The translations under genes and the position numbers were made by a program. Shown piece after piece: positions 31,616-41,717 of a stretch of DNA of 50,704 nucleotides. Under the pieces are notes generated by a model, which was not told the origin of the DNA, ran no database searches, and saw only the letters and a list, made by a program, of their open reading frames with translations. Position 1 is the first letter of the stretch, and each line of letters opens with the position of its first letter. The stretch comes from Nemertoderma westbladi (lineage: Eukaryota > Xenacoelomorpha > Nemertodermatida > Nemertodermatidae): NCBI GenBank assembly GCA_032718475.1, contig JAUCBJ010003433.1, positions 1 to 50,704 on the forward strand, written 5' to 3'.

Positions 31616-33031
31616 AGTAAGTGGGTTGCAGACGTTTGTTATAAAAGTCTTTAACATGATTTCGTGATTTGATGAAAAAATGGGGGCGAGCCATGAAGCG
31701 AGTGAAGCCTTAGCATATGGGTTAAGGTTATAGTATTTATAATATTATTTTTAATTTGATTATTCTACCTATGGGGCGAGCCATGAAGTGAGTGATAGCA
31801 TCGAAGTAAGGTTATGACGCAACAACTAAAAAAGGTAAATAAACACAGACTTATGGGGCGAGCCGTGAAGTGAGTGATTGGCGTTTGACCTTGAACCGCA
31901 ATAGGTAAAACCCAATATAGTAAGTGGGTTGCAGACGTTTGTTATAAAGTCTTTAACATGATTTCGTGATTTGATGAAAAATGGGGCGAGCCATGAAGCG
32001 AGTGAAGACTTAGCATATGGGTTAAGGTTATAGTATTTATAATATTATTTTAATTTGATTATTCTACCTATGGGGCGAGCCATGAAGTGAGTGATAGCAT
32101 CGAAGTAAGGTTATGACACAACAACTAAAAAGGTAAATAAACACAGACTTATGGGGCGAGCCATGAAGTGAGTGATAGCATCGAAGTAAGGTTATTGTAT
32201 TCAACTAACGACAGCCGCCAATATTACAATTCTACAGTTATTGCTAAGCAACTAGTTGTGGGGGAGGGCGAGCCGCGAAGTGAGTATAAAGTTATAGTAT
32301 TTATAATATTAATTTTTAATATGATTATTCTACTTATATGCGGAGGGGCGAGCCATGAAGTGTGTGAAAGCATATAGGTGCAATCGTAGAGTTGTCTAAT
32401 CGCCGTCCGGCGCCGACATAAATTTTAATTGCTAATAACTCGGTTATATAATGATTTGATGACAAAATTGGGCGAGCCATGAAGCGAGCGAAACCTTAGA
32501 ATAGGGGTACCATTAATGAGTTGTGGGGCGAGTTTGATCGATTATTCTTGGTGGGCATACATACATTGATTGGGTACCACACCCGTGTATAGAGAACTAT
32601 CTGGACTTGGAGGGGTATGCATCTGGCTATAGCGCGCTAACCTGATGTCCTGAGCCTTCACGCAGCACGAAGTAAGCAAAGCCTTTAGCATGTATAGGAA
32701 CTATTGTTGAATTTGTTGATTATTATTGTTATTATAATAATTTCCGAAATTATTACTTACATTAATTTTCGGTAGGTGGTGGTATATAGGCGCTATCGGT
32801 GAGTTGTCTTATCGCTGTCCGGCACCAACATAAGTTTTAATTGCTAATAACTCTGTTATACAGTGATTTGATGAAAAAATAGGACGAGCAATGAATCGAA
32901 CGAAGCCTTAGAATATGGGTACCCGCGCGGCGTGGAGTGAGCAAAGCCTTTAGTGTGTGGGTACTATTGTTGAATTTTGGTAATTATTTATTGTTATTAT
33001 ATTAATTGTTGAAATTAAATTATTACTTACA
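31616..33031. repeat. Expanded left subterminal region
   Basis: A unit of about 304 bp starting TTGGCGTTTGACCTTGAACC is present twice (from about 31575 and 31879). The word GGGGCGAGCCATGAAGTGAG or a near variant occurs about eight times between 31680 and 32900. A second pair of about 135-bp copies lies at 32385-32520 and 32795-32925. The right TIR continues inward (45071-44985) with sequence that reappears on the left only at about 32250-32335, so 31616-32248 is an expansion on the left side. No gene. Confidence 0.8.
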
Positions 33032-33430
33032 TTAATGTTGGGTGGGAGGCTGCGTTCTTGTTTGCCCTACCATTCTTGGAGGGCAGGTGCAAGTCGGGCG
33101 GACTACCCCACCAACAATTCTACCCGGCTCCGCAGGGACTACCCCTTCTTGCGGCGGATCCGGGGGGAACCACGGTGATAAGCCACGACCTCTCCCTCGG
33201 GGCCGCCTATTTGGAAATACCATGGCAATAGGCCTAAGAGGCCTACCAATCCCCGGATAAAAATTGATAGGCCTATACAATGTTGCCATCGGTGTATTAG
33301 GCCTTCTAAGGGGTTCAATGGTACCCCCGCGACTCCCCCCGCCGTAAGTTTGGGGCTCCCTACCGGAAACGGGTATTTGTTGGGTGGGGTCTTCTGCTTC
33401 GGGATTCTCAGGTTCACCGCTTTCAGCCAT
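33032..33430 (-). CDS. Pro/Arg/Gly-rich Polinton ORF
   Basis: 132 residues from ATG 33430, starting MAESGEPENPEAEDP. Acidic N-terminus, then Pro/Gly/Arg-rich with an RRPRGRGRG patch near residue 78 and a C-terminal CTCPP. No membrane segment or known domain. GC is much higher than in the rest of the element. It could be a nucleic-acid-binding or virion-core-type protein, but that is inference from composition only. Confidence 0.5.
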   Translation of the reverse strand: MAESGEPENPEAEDPTQQIPVSGREPQTYGGGSRGGTIEPLRRPNTPMATLYRPINFYPGIGRPLRPIAMVFPNRRPRGRGRGLSPWFPPDPPQEGVVPAEPGRIVGGVVRPTCTCPPRMVGQTRTQPPTQH

Positions 33431-33681
33431 ATTGATAATATTATATATTATATTATAATATTTATTAATAATATATTTTAATTTATAATTTAAAATTAAA
33501 ATAATAAAGTGTTGTCAGTATCGCTATTCCCAATGTTATATAGCAAACTACAACAGAACTAATTACTTTGGTAAGGCTAATTTTCTATGCTTCGCGGCGT
33601 ATATATGCCTTATTTTCTTTTGCAAAACTGGTCACATATGTGAGTAAATTGAACCCAGAGCTTTGATTGTCGTTAGAGCGT

Positions 33682-34737
33682 TTAATTATTGTCTAATGCG
33701 CGTAGCGTGGATAGAGATTCTGGCCTTTGTGTTAACCACATAGGTTGGGCGGCAGATGCTTGGTATATAACGGAAAGAGTTGGGTCCCAATGTGCTCTAT
33801 GTCCAATTATTATTCCAGTTTTACCAGCCGCCCACACGTTAAAGAGACCCCTGCAAGGTTTCTGTGATTGACGATGAAAATTAAAAACGAATAGTGCTGC
33901 GTGAAGACCCCAACCCACGTCACTTACCGTGTCCCATATATTTATTAAAAATATTGCTATTACTAGGTCAGTTTCATTCTTTTTATTGACAGAGTTTGGT
34001 GCCATACCAATGGTTCTATGTATTGAATTATTATATGCAACCAATATTTTTGGCAATATACTCATCCATTCTCTATTCTGTCTCCTCGTGAAAATTCTGT
34101 ACATGCGAGATTTGAGGGTGCGATTCAGCCTTTCACAGATACTAGCTTTAAATTGGCTAACTAATGTATAAAAATGAACATTATTGTTCTGTAAGAAATC
34201 TTTCACCAATTTATTAACAAACTCAGTTCCTTGATCAACTGCTAGCCGTTTAGGCTTCCTTTCTTCGAATATCGTGGCTAGGGCCCTTTTAATTTCGACC
34301 CCGGTTTTACGTTTTAGACCCAACGCCCACGCCTTCCGACTAAAACAGTCAATACAAGTAAGTATGTAACCGTAGCCATTATTCTCGCCCCTAAAAGGTT
34401 GCATATCACACAAATCCGCTTGGTATAGATCGCCAATACCACCCGTGAAGATTTTTGATGTCGGGTAATGGCGCCTAGCCGGCGCGTGTAGGGAATGCGT
34501 TCGTTGGGAGCTCAACCACTCCTTTGCGCGATTTCTCGTAACTTTAGCGGCTTTCGCTAGTTTGGTTACGCTCGTGAAACCGGCAGCATTTGAAACATCG
34601 TAATATATTCTTCCCAGTCGCGTTTGTTTGTTCGATTTTCTACGATTCTCCCCATCGGTTGTATCGAGTCGCGGTAGAAAACACTTGCAATGACAGTTAA
34701 TACTTAATATGAAACGTTCAAAAAATGTACTACTATT
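33682..34737 (-). CDS. Polinton integrase (DDE, retroviral type)
   Basis: The frame is open from 34737 without an ATG. An N-terminal helical part (YYDVSNAAGF...KAAKVTRNRAKEWLSSQ) leads to the RRHYP hinge and the catalytic core: first Asp in YQADLCDM, second Asp in LAVDQGTEF, Glu in ICERLNR 34 residues later. This is the arrangement of Polinton integrases, which join the TIR ends to target DNA with a 6-bp staggered cut, as seen here. Past the KKNETDL segment the C-terminus no longer resembles the chromodomain-like tail of relatives. A GTAAGT at about 33926 could be a splice donor, or the tail may be frameshifted. The missing ATG suggests an upstream exon, a non-ATG start or damage. Confidence 0.88.
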   Translation of the reverse strand, partial: NSSTFFERFILSINCHCKCFLPRLDTTDGENRRKSNKQTRLGRIYYDVSNAAGFTSVTKLAKAAKVTRNRAKEWLSSQRTHSLHAPARRHYPTSKIFTGGIGDLYQADLCDMQPFRGENNGYGYILTCIDCFSRKAWALGLKRKTGVEIKRALATIFEERKPKRLAVDQGTEFVNKLVKDFLQNNNVHFYTLVSQFKASICERLNRTLKSRMYRIFTRRQNREWMSILPKILVAYNNSIHRTIGMAPNSVNKKNETDLVIAIFLINIWDTVSDVGWGLHAALFVFNFHRQSQKPCRGLFNVWAAGKTGIIIGHRAHWDPTLSVIYQASAAQPMWLTQRPESLSTLRALDNN

Positions 34738-34894
34738 TTAATGTTATCCCGCGTTTTGTTTCCGCACGTCGATTTATTCTAGTCCTACGTATTGTTTCCA
34801 CGCGTCGACGCGTTTTGCGTTGGAGGGGGTCACACGGACCCTTTGCCATTTCAACCAACCGCGACCAATTAATCGTTTTGGTATCCTTAATCAT
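34733..34894 (-). CDS. Small arginine-rich ORF overlapping its neighbour
   Basis: 53 residues, ATG 34894. Its ATG overlaps the stop of the ORF at 34891-35235 as ATGA. The product is strongly basic (KTRRRVETIRRTRINRR around residues 28-44), like small DNA-condensing core proteins of adenovirus-type elements. It could equally be a frameshift extension of the preceding ORF. No homology recognised. Confidence 0.35.
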   Translation of the reverse strand: MIKDTKTINWSRLVEMAKGPCDPLQRKTRRRVETIRRTRINRRAETKRGITLK

Positions 34895-35235
34895 TTTAAT
34901 AACCCCAAAAATGTTGTTTGTCCTGGAATTATTTTGGTGTTTTTCTTATTTTTTTTTGTAGTCAGCAATTCAATCAAATGATCAATATTCGCTCCGGGTA
35001 TAAGTTTATTTTCTATATAGAGTTTATTATTATCACTCCACCGTACTCTGTCTCGCGAGAATCGCATCAAATAACTCAACAATCGTTTGGCTTTCTGGGA
35101 TGAAATTGTCACATCATCTAGCGGTTGTATTATATTATTGCTTTTCTTATTATTATTATTATAAGTATCCGTTAATAAAGTAGAAACTAGATACAACTTC
35201 TTAAAATTTCCGAGGCTAATCTCGTTATTTTTCAT
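34891..35235 (-). CDS. Small Polinton ORF, unknown
   Basis: 114 residues, ATG 35235, start MKNNEISLGNFKKLYL. Asn/Lys-rich, with a central segment SSQKAKRLLSYLMRFSRDRVRW that resembles a helical DNA- or protein-binding region. No recognised domain. It lies downstream of the ATPase and directly upstream of the arginine-rich ORF. Confidence 0.5.
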   Translation of the reverse strand: MKNNEISLGNFKKLYLVSTLLTDTYNNNNKKSNNIIQPLDDVTISSQKAKRLLSYLMRFSRDRVRWSDNNKLYIENKLIPGANIDHLIELLTTKKNKKNTKIIPGQTTFLGLLK

Positions 35236-35357
35236 CGTTATATATCATTATTAATATATTAATACTATATACTAGAGTTCACGTTCATGGACCGATAATA
35301 ACCTAATTTTGGTGAAAGTCTAAAACAAGGTGTGAAAATGGTTTTCGCGCGGCGTCG

Positions 35358-36068
35358 CTACTGCGGTATAGACTGAGCCTCAGGGCGTTGGTGAGGTGTG
35401 TTAGAGTTCGTGTTCGTGGGTTGATAAACAGTTTGCCCTAATGGGTTGAAAATATCACCCCTAACTCTTATACTATCATACGTTTTTTGATGAAAGTCTA
35501 AGAGAAGGTGTGTGAATGGTTTTTGTGTGGCGTCACTATATGCTTGAACAATAAAATTGCTATTTTTTGGGTACACTTGCCGCGCTATATAACTTATTTG
35601 ACTCGCGTCGCAGGGATTTTTTGTGAAAATACAATATTGGGCATTTAGACTTCTAGTCCGTGTTTCCGCCCCTTTACTGAAGAAATTTTGTGTTATATAG
35701 ATAATGAAACAGGAAGTATGATGGCAGGTTTTTGTGAAGCTTTCTGTCAAACTCTCATCACTCTTACTTTCGCTTAACATGTCGTCTATAATAATTAGAT
35801 CATTTTTGCGGAAAATAGAATTAATTTTTTGCAGTAAACCTTTGAATAGATGTGTTATACCTGGGAATTCTGGTGGGGTGGCGCCATAAAAGAATAATAC
35901 ACGCTTCGGGGTTATATCAAAAACTAAATTTTTATTTTTTACAATTTTTGATACCAGCACTGTTTTTCCGGAAGAACTTGGACCCGCAATAATCATGGCC
36001 GAACCCATCTTGAAAGAGGCGTCGTATGATGTGATTGGTTCCTGTGATATCATCGGCTCTCGGGACAT
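35358..36068 (-). CDS. Packaging ATPase (FtsK/HerA superfamily)
   Basis: 236 residues, ATG 36068. Walker A GPSSSGKT at 29-36, Walker B LIIIDDM at 91-97, and a sensor-like YITQNFF near 129-135: the pattern of Polinton/adintovirus A32-like ATPases, which pump DNA into preformed capsids. The C-terminal 50 residues are Pro/Asn/Thr-rich. Length is normal for the family. The gene starts 17 bp after the pX-like ORF on the same strand. It is odd that it is intact while capsid genes are absent. Confidence 0.92.
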   Translation of the reverse strand: MSREPMISQEPITSYDASFKMGSAMIIAGPSSSGKTVLVSKIVKNKNLVFDITPKRVLFFYGATPPEFPGITHLFKGLLQKINSIFRKNDLIIIDDMLSESKSDESLTESFTKTCHHTSCFIIYITQNFFSKGAETRTRSLNAQYCIFTKNPCDASQISYIARQVYPKNSNFIVQAYSDATQKPFTHLLLDFHQKTYDSIRVRGDIFNPLGQTVYQPTNTNSNTPHQRPEAQSIPQ

Positions 36069-36085
36069 TGTTGATAGGTAGCCAC

Positions 36086-36550
36086 TCAGTAGATGGGAAA
36101 CCTAGAAACTTGACGGTTGACGCGTGTACCAGAGGTACTAGGTCTATACCCTCGGCGGGATTGGGCTAATTTTCTGCCTCTTACAGCCGTTATTATGGGT
36201 GATATTTTCTGATAAGCGTTAAGCCAACTCATTAAACCAGAGATTAGTAGATTTATAAATCCGCCCCTTTGCACCAATCGTTTACGATAAATTCGAATGG
36301 GATACTTGGCTGCTTTTGGCTTTTTAGCGATCTCGCGTATTGTTTTTTTATGGCGTTTTAACCTCACGATTGTTTGCTCAGGAATTTTTACGTTACCATT
36401 TAATACATTTAGAATAATATTAATTAGAAAACTTATAAGTTCGTCGGTTCCGCCAACGCGTAAGAAGGTTTTTCTACGGTTAAGGGAGGCGTTAGATAAG
36501 AACTTTAAATCCCCGTCAAATTGTTTAATTAAAGCTTTGAGTGATTTCAT
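36086..36550 (-). CDS. Basic pX-like Polinton protein
   Basis: 154 residues, ATG 36550. Lys/Arg-rich (RLKRHKKTIREIAKKPKAAK) followed by RLVQRGGFINLLISGLM, a basic stretch plus a GG and short hydrophobic segment. This layout is conserved in small Polinton proteins encoded beside the ATPase and is likened to adenovirus core/pX peptides; the GG is a plausible protease processing site. The C-terminal tail is again basic. It probably binds DNA or membranes in the particle (family inference). Confidence 0.65.
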   Translation of the reverse strand: MKSLKALIKQFDGDLKFLSNASLNRRKTFLRVGGTDELISFLINIILNVLNGNVKIPEQTIVRLKRHKKTIREIAKKPKAAKYPIRIYRKRLVQRGGFINLLISGLMSWLNAYQKISPIITAVRGRKLAQSRRGYRPSTSGTRVNRQVSRFPIY

Positions 36551-36986
36551 TACATATATTAATAACTTATATAAACGAGAACAATAATTGTAAGTAATAA
36601 AACACCACCACCGTTATAAATAGTATCGATTATATGCGTGGGTGGGGTTTTTCACGCGATAAAACCGAGCAATTATAGAAACCGGCACTCTTTAAAACCT
36701 AACATCAATAATTAATAAAATACATTATATAACGCAAACAATGAATTAATTTTGACATACTGACTGACAGAAAGACCGACAAATAGACAGATAGACTAGA
36801 TTTATGTAAATATAAACCGACATCAGAAATGAAATTGACGCCCTTGACAACCTAAGACTACCGATAAAACACGTTATATATAATGTGAATAATGTTAATA
36901 TCCACATTTATTTAAAAACCTAACGAGATCCCACCGGACAAACCTAAAACTGGCACCAGAAATGAAAAAATTAAATATTAAATATT
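36551..36986. other. Polinton intergenic, AT-rich
   Basis: No gene seen in about 435 bp between the pX-like and TBP-like genes. It holds short purine/pyrimidine runs such as AGACCGACAAATAGACAGATA. Confidence 0.4.
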
Positions 36987-37538
36987 TCAACCTAAATGAC
37001 TATCTAAATTACCAATAAAATTCAAAAACTTTGGAAAAAATACTCGAAATATCCTGGGTCTTGCCATACACACAACATTTCGTGTGTAAAAAACGCAAAA
37101 TGTTATGATATTAGAACTAGTTTTACCCCGACGATAAAACTGCACAAGAATATTATTAAATATCTCCGGCTCATATTTCACCTCCACATTATAATAATTA
37201 TCTAAAAAATGAAACCCGACCATTTTCATTAATTTGCTATAGTCTATGTCTAGATTGTTAATAATATAAGTTTGGCTATTGATTGAAATAAAAGTTAGTT
37301 TATAATCAGTATGCTTATATATATACTTAATAATTTTTTTTATTTTAGGCGATTTACCGAGTACAGTGACCTTACCGCTCGGGTAAAAGAGACACGTCCA
37401 TCCGCAAATTTTGGCGATATATTGAAAAGGCTTTAAGATGAGTTTTCCATTTCGAATTCGTTTAGCCAGCACATCGAATGATATGCACCCATCAACCAAC
37501 CTCAAACTTATATTACTGTTGACAACACTAAAAGACAT
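36987..37538 (-). CDS. TATA-binding-protein-like protein
   Basis: 183 residues, ATG 37538, starting 9 bp after the PolB stop. It reads as two TBP repeats: repeat 1 about 5-80 with LAKRIRNGKL, KPFQYIAKI and LFYPSGKVTVLG; repeat 2 about 81-180 with the signature YEPEIF (122-127). Positions equal to the four TBP phenylalanines that kink DNA are all Phe (38, 51, 127, 150). The spacing from SGK of repeat 1 to YEPE is 68 residues, as in eukaryotic TBP. Overall identity is low, there is a roughly 5-residue insertion before the last strand, and the second SGK is TRN. TBP nucleates transcription preinitiation complexes; some large DNA viruses encode relatives. This copy would act on element promoters (inference). 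I am fairly sure of the fold assignment and less sure of activity. Confidence 0.78.
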   Translation of the reverse strand: MSFSVVNSNISLRLVDGCISFDVLAKRIRNGKLILKPFQYIAKICGWTCLFYPSGKVTVLGKSPKIKKIIKYIYKHTDYKLTFISINSQTYIINNLDIDYSKLMKMVGFHFLDNYYNVEVKYEPEIFNNILVQFYRRGKTSSNIITFCVFYTRNVVCMARPRIFRVFFPKFLNFIGNLDSHLG

Positions 37539-37547
37539 CGCAATCCG

Positions 37548-40500
37548 CTATTCTATAATGGGCGGTATATAAAGCTTAGGGGCGGGCGCTTTACGATCCA
37601 AATGTGTTTTATAATGGCCATAAGGTAGACTTTCATTAGTCGATGTGTAGTATCTTTTATCTTCCCACATTGTTAGCGATTTTTTTCTTTGTGAAACGGT
37701 GTATATTTTATGTAAATTAGATTGAAACCTTTGACTGTATTCGTAATGCTCGCTAACCTCGTTATATACTTTTAAATATGATTCGTGGGAGAGTTTCTTT
37801 TTTATAACCATTTTTCCTATGCCTTTAGCGGCACGTTTTGGAACTGACCCCCCACGAAAGCTATAACATTTTGGTCTAAGTAAAATAACCTGGTCAAACG
37901 GGATAGACTTCCCTTCATCCTTTAAATATCTATATTTCCCTTTCTGTTCTACTGTATACAACGGATGTGCAATAGGATAATTTGAACAGTCTAAAACTTT
38001 TTTTGATTGTAACGCAGATAAAAATTGGTGCTGGGATAAACCAACACACTGTAAAAAAAAAGACTCCATGTCCCCACCTAACAAATTTATACTACAATTT
38101 AATTCGGCTTCCAGGGGCTTTAATTTCTCGTAGAAGAAACTGTAATAATCTAACTTCGACAGGTCCAATAAAGCTTGGCCTAAAAAAATAGGTTTATGCA
38201 AACAAACCGCAGTCTTAGATAGGACGTGACCTGATAATGAATCAGTGAACATAATTAAATTTTCGTGATTCGGCTTGGATAATAATAAGTCACATTTCTC
38301 GATTGAATTACATAAGCGAAATGAGACACGGTCCCGTATATTCTCCATGCTTTTCCCGAAAAGCGCGTTATTTGTTCCTTTGTGAAACTTATCATAAAAG
38401 TCATTGCTTGCTATTTTTCTTTGCTGGGTGTTATATTCAATAAAATCCTTAAAAATGTAACCTTGCTTAAATCTAATAAGTTTATGAACTTTAATCAAGC
38501 GCATACCATGATGAATATAAAAGCGCAATAATTTTAGATGCACACCGTACTCATACTTATCAAATTGGGTTAACATCAATTTTTTTGCTGGGCTATTGAA
38601 AATTTTATCACCATTATAATGTCGCCAAAGACTTTTCATGTGTGGACTGAGATACCTACTATCGAGTTTAACATGCTCCGGTGCAAATGGAAGCTCGGCT
38701 GTGGCATCATGAATAGTCATTGGGTATTCAAGGTCTACAACTGCAAAGTATCCATATATTTCGTCAATTTCCAGACTCATGATATCGACACTATCAACAT
38801 CCAACCATTCAAAGTCAGAATAAGGAAGTTTCTCCGACAAAGAACCGCTATATAAACTGTTGAAATCTAAATTATATAAATGAGCTTCGGGTTTATTAGG
38901 GTCGTATGTTTCTGTGCCTGGTATATTCGCATTTGCCATATGAAGGTTGGTGTAAGAAACTCCACCCCTAATGGAATTTTCGAATGTTAAATACATTTCA
39001 TGGTCTGCAAGTAGTCGAATATGTGACTTGGAAAATCTCAAAGCCGCGTCCCAACTAACCCCTGCCATCGTGTAATAGTTCGAGACCTCAAGCGAATAAT
39101 GTTTAGTACAATATGCGCGAAAATTTTCAAAAATATCGGCTAGCAGCAACACGTCAAGATGTAAGTAAGCTTCCAAATAATCAAAAAGTGTCTCACATTG
39201 AAATTGTTCCCACAAAAGATGAGCAAATGTATATTCTTCAGGGCTAATAGATGATAATGTTAATTCACTGTAAAACTCTTTTGGATGCTGTAATTTAGTA
39301 TCCCCCAATTTACTTAAGGAATCGACATATTCGTAAGGAAAAACTGACTTACGGCGTAAAATTTCGTTGGTAACATTTGGATATAATTTTCTCATTTGCT
39401 TCACAGTGTGCGGAATAACGGTTGTTAAATCTGACACATCTTTTGTCAAACACCCAGCCAAAGCAGAAAGGGAAAATCCCATAAACGCGAATGAATCAAT
39501 AAACTGTATAGTTATTGATTTGCTGGTTGGGAGCCCTCTTACGTCCTTTTCTGGAATAGCATAACCAAGCACGCTAAGTGCTTCTGACATTGGAATATCG
39601 ATGCGGAGTGAGATATATCTTTCAGTATTTTTTGCAATGGTTTCAATGTTCCAATTTTTATATTTACTACCGGCAAACCCTTTTTGTAAAATTAAATGTG
39701 AATCATAAAAAAAAAATTATGACAGACAACTGGGAATAGGTGACGTTTAACACTTAATTGTTTATTACAGGAGATACATGCCGCACCAATGAAAGCCCCG
39801 TTGTAATGGTTGTGATGCATCACACTTGGATTTATATCTTCCCGAAAAAATGATTTACAATTAAAGCAATTTGTGGTACGCATATAAGCTTGGTATTGTG
39901 TGTGATCCAGGTGTTAGGGGTGGTGTGTGTTAAAGGTAGACCATTCATAACACTTAAATAAATCAAAAACCAGACTATCAATAAAATTCTGTACCGAGTT
40001 ATTATCGATATTTTGTCTAAATGTAGACAAAAAATAATTTGGGGGGTTAATTAATTCTCTATTGGGGACAATCAAATATGAAACGGCCGATGGGAGATGT
40101 TCGGCTATATAATATTTTTTTACATTATTTGTTGGGGCTAGTACCACTTCGAAATCCATATATACTATGAAAGGTGTACTCACAGACTTATAGTAATTAG
40201 TAAAATGTAAATTCAGTTTAGATGGCATCTCTCTATTTGGCGCCCGCCTTGCCAACACCCTAATCTATGGCGTTCTAACGCATTTGGACTGTAGAAACCG
40301 CGAATACACCGCTCACAACGATGACAATGATTGTTGCTATTGCCTTCCCCACGACCATTAAATAATCTATTTAAGTTAGAAACCCCGACGATGTGATTTG
40401 TTGAGGTTAAATTTTGACGTTCAATGAGCAATAAATTTAGCAATCTTTTACCTTCAGCTTTTTTAGCGCTCGGTTGTCGTAGAAAGGAAATTTTTTCGCT

Positions 40501-41162
40501 ACTTCTATCAAAATACAATAAATTTATTAAATAATTTGGATTATTTTTTTCAAACTTGAGAATATTTAGTTTCCATGATAGGGTAGAATCTAATTCGCTT
40601 AAATTAAAAAACCCTAAATACTGATTATAAGAACTTTGGCGTGAAACATGGCGCAGTGTGTGATCATCCGATATATGTTTTGAAAATTTTGCTGTCAGGA
40701 CCGCCCACTTAAAACATTCACCTTCATTACACGGTACATTTATTATACAATGTTTATTTTTTAATTTTGTCGGGATTGATTGCTATGTCCAAAACGATAT
40801 ACCGATCGCAAGTATGACGCAATAGTAAGTTTGATGCGCGATAGAGTTACAAGTTTCCAGCCGCTACCCCGCCTAATAAATTGCGATATTTTTTCACCGA
40901 TATGGGAAATGACTGTGTAGTACCATTCGTCAAAATCCGAGCTATTTTTAATATAATTATCTGTACCGATCGAAGTAAAATGGAATTCTTCTTGTAGAGT
41001 ATAATTAGCATCATCACGTTCCATTATCACTGAAGCAATTACCCACACTTTATAAAACATATCAATAAAAGCCGATGCCGCCGTGTTAAAAGCGCGCGAA
41101 GCATATAACCCCATATAATTTAAATAATTCGGCACATCTGGATTCATCTCATTAGATGACAC
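37548..41162 (-). pseudogene. Protein-primed DNA polymerase B, disrupted
   Basis: PolB replicates Polintons by protein priming from the ends. The C-terminal part is one long frame (680 codons from the internal ATG 39590, open up to about 39706): exonuclease motif YLHLDVLLLADIF, polymerase motif A DFNSLY, motif B NNALFGKSMEN, and motif C as GGDMESF instead of the usual DTDS. Upstream, homology continues in other frames: a zinc-binding segment (HHNHYNGAFIGAACISCN) near 39800, exonuclease motif I PFIVYMDFE near 40170, a C2H2-like CERCIRGF near 40310, and IINVPCNEGECFKW near 40700. Breaks: a frameshift at the A10 run 39707-39716, a TAA at 39914-39916, and frameshifts near 40250 and 40785. One homopolymer break could be an assembly error; all four together suggest decay. 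Confidence 0.88.
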
Positions 41163-41163
41163 A

Positions 41164-41425
41164 TTATGGGTATATTCCTGAACGCGTGATTTGTGACATG
41201 TTTTTGAGAGATGAAAACCTTCGTTGGGTGTATCTGAGCTGTTTGTAATGCTTACAGGCGAACCAACGTTGAGATCTATTACTGTGAAATATTGCTATTC
41301 TTTCAGAAGTAGTTCGGCAATTACAATTATCGCAAACATACCCATCGAAATGTGTGCGTAAATGCCGTAAATAATTTTTCTTAAGTATAGTACAACCGCA
41401 AAAAACGCAATTAATCTCCATCATT
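41164..41425 (-). CDS. Zinc-finger segment preceding PolB
   Basis: From ATG 41425 the frame reads MMEINCVFCGCTILKKNYLR and continues with HLRTH, CDNCNC and HSNRS: a C2H2-type pair of Cys/His clusters. It ends 1 bp before the next frame of the PolB region. Polinton PolB often starts with such a finger, so this is probably the real PolB N-terminus separated by another frameshift; a separate small zinc-finger gene is the alternative. Confidence 0.5.
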
Positions 41426-41717
41426 ATAATTATTATTATTACGATTATAATATATTTATTAACGTAGGTACAGAAAACATATTTACAATATGCCGATGAA
41501 AGAGATGCGGCAGATTTTATGTAGATAAATATATCCAATACCCAGTCAACCAGCCACCCGCGCTACAAACCATTTAACCAACCAAAATTTACTGAACTGA
41601 CATTATCCTATTTATATGCTCTATTAACTATGTTGTATAATCGCGTGTAAGAGTATTGAAATAGTATTGACATGTGTCACCACCTGAGTTTGGTGTTATG
41701 CGTTTAATGTCACATAT

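Noticed and set aside
32168-32377. Short ORF in the Polinton left end
   Set aside because: It lies in the repeat-expanded subterminal region and is made of repeat units; no coding features.
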